Of a stretch of DNA of 64,000 nucleotides, positions 60,332 to 64,000 are shown in pieces (the stretch's first letter is position 1; the number at the start of each line of letters is the position of its first letter). Under the pieces are notes generated by a model. That model saw only the letters and a program-made list of their open reading frames with translations, did not search any database and was not told the origin of the DNA. Position numbers and translations under genes: made by a program. The stretch is from NCBI GenBank assembly GCA_963734725.1, contig CAVTIX010000008.1, forward strand, positions 1 to 64,000, read 5' to 3'. The DNA is from DASXKD01 sp963734725 (lineage in GTDB: Bacteria; Actinomycetota; Actinomycetes; Streptosporangiales; Streptosporangiaceae).

Positions 60332-61729
60332 ATGCGCACTCTGATCCGCGGCGGCTCCGTCGTCACCGCGACCGGGTCATCAGCCGCCGACGTGCTCATC
60401 GACGGCGAGACCGTCGTGGCCCTGCTCGACCCCGCGCACACCGGCTCGTTCGCCGGCCTGGCCGACCGGTCGATCGACGCCACCGGCAAGTACGTCATCC
60501 CTGGCGGCATCGACGTGCACACCCACCTGGACATGCCGTTCGGCGGGACCTTCTCTGCCGACGACTTCGAGACCGGGACCCGCGCGGCCGCCTGGGGCGG
60601 CACGACGTCCCTTGTGGACTTCGCGGTACAGCCGAAGGGCGCCTCGCTGCGCGAGACGCTGGACACGTGGCACGCCAAGGCCGAGGGCAAAGCCAGCATC
60701 GACTACGGGTTCCACATGATCATCTCCGATGTCAACGAGCAGACGCTCAAGGAGATGGACGTCCTCGTCGGCGAGGGCGTGACCAGCTTCAAGATGTTCA
60801 TGGCCTACCCGGGCGTGTTCTACGCGACGGACGGCGAGATCCTGCAGGCGATGCAGCGGGCCGCCAGCAGCGGCGCGACCATCATGATGCACGCGGAGAA
60901 CGGCATCGCGATCGACGTGCTCGTCGCGCAGGCGCTGGCCAGCGGGCGCACCGACCCGGGGTGGCACGGGCGCACCAGGCCGCCCGAGCTCGAGGCGGAG
61001 GCCACCGCCCGGGCGATCCGGCTGGCCCAGGTCACTGGCGCCCCGTTGTACATCGTCCACCTGAGCGCCCAGCAGGCCCTCCAGGCGGTCATCGAGGCCC
61101 GTGACGACGGGAGCAACGTCTTCGCCGAGACCTGCCCCCAGTACCTGTACCTGTCCCAGGATGACCTCGACGCCCCGGGGTTCGAGGGCGCCAAGTACGT
61201 CTGCTCGCCGCCGGTGCGGCCGAAGGAGCACTGGGCGCACCTGTGGCGCGGCCTGCGCACCAACGACCTGAGCGTCGTCTCCACCGACCACTGCCCGTTC
61301 TGCTTCAAGGAGCAGAAGGAGATGGGCCGCGGCGACTTCTCGAAAATCCCGAACGGGATGCCCGGGATCGAGCACCGCATCGACCTGCTGCACCAGGGCG
61401 TGGTGGACGGCGAACTGTCGCTCGCGCGGTGGGTCGAGGTGAACTCAACCACCCCGGCGCGGATGTTCGGTCTCTACCCGCGCAAGGGCACGATCGCGCC
61501 CGGGTCGGACGCCGACATCGTCGTCTATGACCCAGCGCTGCGGCACGTGCTGTCCGCGGACACGCACCACATGGCGGTGGACTACTCCGCCTACGAGGGC
61601 AGGGAAGTGCAGGGCGGGGTCAGCACGGTGCTGTCCCGCGGTGAGGTCCTGGTCAGCGACGGGCAGTGGCACGGCCAGGCGGGGCGGGGCCGGTTCCTGC
61701 CCCGCGGCGAGTGCCAGTACCTGAAGTAG
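60332..61729 (+). CDS. dihydropyrimidinase / D-hydantoinase
   Basis: A 465-residue cyclic amidohydrolase. Metal motif GIDVHTHLDMPFGG (HxH), carbamylated Lys in VTSFKMFMAYPGVFYA, His in MMHAENG and VHLSAQQAL, Asp in SVVSTDHCPF. It opens the ring of 5,6-dihydropyrimidines or 5-substituted hydantoins to the N-carbamoyl acid, the substrate of the preceding enzyme. GGGAGG lies before the ATG. Length and motif order are normal. Confidence 0.92.
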   Translation: MRTLIRGGSVVTATGSSAADVLIDGETVVALLDPAHTGSFAGLADRSIDATGKYVIPGGIDVHTHLDMPFGGTFSADDFETGTRAAAWGGTTSLVDFAVQPKGASLRETLDTWHAKAEGKASIDYGFHMIISDVNEQTLKEMDVLVGEGVTSFKMFMAYPGVFYATDGEILQAMQRAASSGATIMMHAENGIAIDVLVAQALASGRTDPGWHGRTRPPELEAEATARAIRLAQVTGAPLYIVHLSAQQALQAVIEARDDGSNVFAETCPQYLYLSQDDLDAPGFEGAKYVCSPPVRPKEHWAHLWRGLRTNDLSVVSTDHCPFCFKEQKEMGRGDFSKIPNGMPGIEHRIDLLHQGVVDGELSLARWVEVNSTTPARMFGLYPRKGTIAPGSDADIVVYDPALRHVLSADTHHMAVDYSAYEGREVQGGVSTVLSRGEVLVSDGQWHGQAGRGRFLPRGECQYLK

Positions 61730-61739
61730 GGGGGCTTTG

Positions 61740-62735
61740 ATGGATATCGGCTTGGTGCTGCAGACCGACCCACCGTGGAGCCGGGTGGCCGAACTGGCCG
61801 CCCGCGCAGACCTCGGCGGGTTCACGCACGTCTGGACGTTCGACTCCAGCGTGCTGTGGCAGGAACCTTTCGTCATCTACTCGCAGATTCTCGCCCAGAC
61901 CTCCAACGTCAAGGTCGGCCCGATGGTCACCAACCCACTGTCACGCGAGCTGTCGGTGACCGCGTCGCTGTTCGCCACGCTGAACGACATGTTCGGCAAC
62001 CGCACCGTGTGCGGCATCGGCCGGGGCGACTCCGCCATGCGGGTGCTCGGCCGGACGCCGTCCTCGCTGGCCACGCTCGGCCACGCCATCAACGTCATCC
62101 GGGACCTCGCCGAGGGCCGGGAGGTCAACTACGGGGGGACGAAGGTCCAGATCCCGTGGGTGCGGGGTGGCCGCCTGGAGGTGTGGATGGCGGCCTACGG
62201 GCCGAAGGCGCTGAAGCTGTGCGGTGAGGAGGCCGACGGCTTCATCCTCCAGTGCGCCGACCCGGACATCGCCCGGTGGACGATCGGCGCCGCCCGCGCG
62301 GCCGCGGCCGCGGCGGGCCGGGATCCCTCCGCGCTCACCATTTGCGTCGCCGCGCCGGCCTACGTCGGGGACGACTACGCGCACATGCGGGACCAGACCC
62401 GCTGGTTCGGCGGCATGGTGGGCAACCACGTCGCCGATCTGGTGGCCCGCTACGGCGACACAGGCGACGCGGTGCCCCGGGCCCTCACCGACTACATCAA
62501 GGCCCGGAAGGGCTACGACTACTCCCACCACGGCAAGGCGGACAACCCGTCCACGGACTTCGTTCCCGACGACATCGTGGACCGGTTCTGCTTGCTCGGG
62601 CCGCCGGAACGGCATGTGGACCGGCTCGCGGAACTGCGCGAGATAGGCGCCGACAACTTCAGCGTCTATCTGATGCACGACGCCCGGGACGCCACCCTGG
62701 ACGCCTACGCAAGCCACGTGGTCGGCGCGGTCTGA
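61740..62735 (+). CDS. LLM-class F420-dependent oxidoreductase of the hydantoin/pyrimidine operon
   Basis: A 331-residue luciferase-like barrel. MDIGLVLQTDPPWSRVAELA, FTHVWTFDSSVLWQEPFVIY, VKVGPMVTNPLSRELSVTAS and VCGIGRGDSAMRVLGRTPSS match the LLM subfamily often encoded with dihydropyrimidinases. It starts ten bases after the hydantoinase stop (TTG 61737 is also possible). It may reduce or oxidise the ring before or after the hydrolytic steps; the true substrate is unknown. Confidence 0.85.
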   Translation: MDIGLVLQTDPPWSRVAELAARADLGGFTHVWTFDSSVLWQEPFVIYSQILAQTSNVKVGPMVTNPLSRELSVTASLFATLNDMFGNRTVCGIGRGDSAMRVLGRTPSSLATLGHAINVIRDLAEGREVNYGGTKVQIPWVRGGRLEVWMAAYGPKALKLCGEEADGFILQCADPDIARWTIGAARAAAAAAGRDPSALTICVAAPAYVGDDYAHMRDQTRWFGGMVGNHVADLVARYGDTGDAVPRALTDYIKARKGYDYSHHGKADNPSTDFVPDDIVDRFCLLGPPERHVDRLAELREIGADNFSVYLMHDARDATLDAYASHVVGAV

Positions 62736-62853
62736 TCCGGGCCCGGGCCCGCCGGGTTCGCCGGCGCGGGGCCCGGTTCCTGGCGGGCGCGGCCGGGTGC
62801 TCCCATGGCCGGGCGCCTACCCGGCAGCCTTGCCGCTAACCACGGTCCAGGCC

Positions 62854-63675
62854 TCACCCATCGGCCGGCCACACGATGGGGAACAGCGGGTGGTCCAGGT
62901 CCGCCCCGGTGGCGAGTTCGTGGTCGAGGCCGTCGAACGGCGGCGAAGTGCGCCACTTGCGCGGCGCGAACGTGACTCCGGCAGACAGGTAGCGCAGCGA
63001 CAGGACCCGCCGCGCACCGGGGAACGGGAACCCCGGCGCCCCGTGAACGGTGAGGAAGTCGAAGAAGATGGCGTCGCCGGGGGCAAGTTCGAACCGGCGG
63101 ATGTCGTAGGCGTCACGGTCGGTGTCGATGTCCGGCAGTTCGGCGAGGCTCCCCTCGGGAAACCAGCGTGCCTCCCCGGTCAGGAAGGTGCGCGGCATGA
63201 GCCATGTCCCGCTATGCGAACCGGCTACCAGTTCCAGGCAGCCTTCCAGCGGCACCGGATCCACCGGGATCCAGGCGCTCACGCCGCGGCCGTCCACGTT
63301 GTAGTACGGCTGGTCCTGGTGCCAGGGGGTGCGCTGGCTCGTGCCGCCCTCCTTCACCAGGACGTGATCGTGGTAGAAGCGGACCCGCGGCGTGCGCATC
63401 AGCGTGGCGGCGATCCGCGGGACCCTGGAGTGACGGGCCAGGTGCTCGATCTCGGCGACCTCTTGCCACCGGCAGAAGTCCTCGGTGAAGCTGCCTGGAT
63501 CGTCGGCGGCGCTGGCCACCAGGGTGAGCGGGCCTGGGCTGGCAAGCACCGCCTCGATGCCATGGACGGCGGTGGCCACCTCGGCCGGGTCCAGGGCGGC
63601 GCGGACGCAGACCACGCCGTCACGGGCGAACGCCTCCGCCAGTTCGGCGGCGCCGGGCATGAGTTCCATCGGCAT
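62854..63675 (-). CDS. phytanoyl-CoA-dioxygenase-family Fe(II)/2-oxoglutarate enzyme
   Basis: A protein of about 273 residues. The iron ligands are His and Asp in RTPWHQDQPYYNVDGRG and the distal His in FLTVHGAPGFPFPGARRVL; the Arg in RRVLSLRY would bind 2-oxoglutarate. It hydroxylates an unactivated C-H bond of an unknown substrate. The start is uncertain: ATGs at 63675, 63669 and 63660 are in frame and none has a good ribosome binding site; a TTG at 63735 is the upstream limit. Confidence 0.8.
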   Translation of the reverse strand: MPMELMPGAAELAEAFARDGVVCVRAALDPAEVATAVHGIEAVLASPGPLTLVASAADDPGSFTEDFCRWQEVAEIEHLARHSRVPRIAATLMRTPRVRFYHDHVLVKEGGTSQRTPWHQDQPYYNVDGRGVSAWIPVDPVPLEGCLELVAGSHSGTWLMPRTFLTGEARWFPEGSLAELPDIDTDRDAYDIRRFELAPGDAIFFDFLTVHGAPGFPFPGARRVLSLRYLSAGVTFAPRKWRTSPPFDGLDHELATGADLDHPLFPIVWPADG

Positions 63676-63718
63676 CCGGGGCAAGAACTGCCCTGGCCCC
63701 CTTCCGCAAGCCAGCAAG

Positions 63719-63774
63719 TGTGGTCGTTGTGACAACGCCTACCAAAGATTGTGGGCGTTGCTACGACGACCACA
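63719..63774. promoter_or_regulatory. nested palindromes upstream of the dioxygenase gene
   Basis: CGTTGTGACAACG (63725-63737) is a perfect palindrome around one G. It overlaps a longer inverted pair, TGTGGTCGT (63719-63727) and ACGACCACA (63766-63774). The spacing fits two sites for one dimeric regulator, possibly GntR- or LacI-like. Confidence 0.4.
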
Positions 63775-63871
63775 AACGTCCCGGCGCCCGGTGTGGTGAG
63801 TTGTCCTGTTTCGCGGCGTTTGCGGGTCCGGCCCGGGGAATCAGCATCCGGCGCGGCCGGCGCCCGGGCGG

Positions 63872-64000
63872 CTAGCCCGCATCGAGGCCCAGGGCGTAGC
63901 CGCGGACGAAGGTGAGCAGCCTTGTGTGCGCCTCAAGCAGGCCCGCCACGCTGTCCGCCGTCCCGGGCGCCTCCGGCAGATCGGCCCGCACGTCGGCGAG
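63872..64000 (-). CDS. partial gene, C-terminal end only
   Basis: The minus-strand frame entering at the window edge reads VAGLLEAHTRLLTFVRGYAL and ends GLDAG with TAG at 63872-63874. Only 42 residues are visible, helical and alanine-rich, with no diagnostic motif. It may belong to the regulator or enzyme set of the neighbouring operon; I cannot assign it. Confidence 0.5.
   Translation of the reverse strand, partial: LADVRADLPEAPGTADSVAGLLEAHTRLLTFVRGYALGLDAG

Overview
The window is high-GC DNA with GTG/TTG starts, strong AGGAGG-type ribosome binding sites, F420-dependent LLM-class oxidoreductases, UdgX, SpoIIE/STAS signalling and a KstR-type operator. All of this points to an actinobacterium; no rRNA or complete tRNA allows a finer call. 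Two gene-style blocks meet near 15.2 kb, where a reductase gene loses its C-terminus, so the window may be an integration boundary or an assembly join.

1-13.4 kb is a stress and partner-switching block: DUF2945, CsbD, hemerythrin and Nramp proteins, a phospholipase D-like protein, two STAS antagonists, an RsbW-like kinase, a LuxR response regulator, a GAF-GAF-SpoIIE phosphatase, UdgX and DUF72. The hemerythrin, Nramp and one LLM gene are frameshifted. 13.7-15.2 kb holds an SDR gene behind a KstR-like box and the truncated reductase.

15.3-31.4 kb is accessory DNA. It has a four-gene redox cluster (membrane protein, gluconate-dehydrogenase subunit-3-like protein, GMC oxidoreductase, pyruvate-oxidase-like TPP enzyme), further small stress proteins (PRC-barrel, CsbD, SAP coiled coil), a (GAA)18 tract beside a ribosome binding site, a desaturase, a channel-like protein, secreted and lipoprotein genes, and several gene remnants. 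A 24-25 residue membrane microprotein occurs three times (1.9, 8.1 and 16.1 kb) and links the first two blocks.

31.6-43.8 kb looks like ordinary chromosome: ASCH and ROK proteins, RecQ, a three-gene overlapping nucleotide-sugar/glycosyltransferase operon, an APH-type kinase and an LLM oxidoreductase.

44-58 kb is a catabolic region. Meta-cleavage-type genes (FAH-family, LigB-type extradiol dioxygenase, aldehyde dehydrogenase, acetoacetate-decarboxylase family) sit beside a glutamine-synthetase-like ligase, amidohydrolase, P450, class I glutamine amidotransferase, MarR regulator and group II PLP decarboxylase. A ligase, amidotransferase and oxygenase together resemble the logic of aniline/amine gamma-glutamylation pathways, with a P450 in the oxygenase place. 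A shared TTTGGNNCCAAA palindrome connects the P450/amidotransferase promoter to the aldehyde dehydrogenase promoter. The aldehyde dehydrogenase lacks its catalytic core and the permease lacks its N-terminus, so the region as assembled is partly broken.

58-64 kb holds a beta-carbonic anhydrase, an amidohydrolase, then a tight hydantoin/pyrimidine-type operon (carbon-nitrogen hydrolase, dihydropyrimidinase, F420-type oxidoreductase), a phytanoyl-CoA-dioxygenase-like gene and a partial gene at the end. Apparent single-base frameshifts recur across the window and need read-level checking before any gene is called dead.
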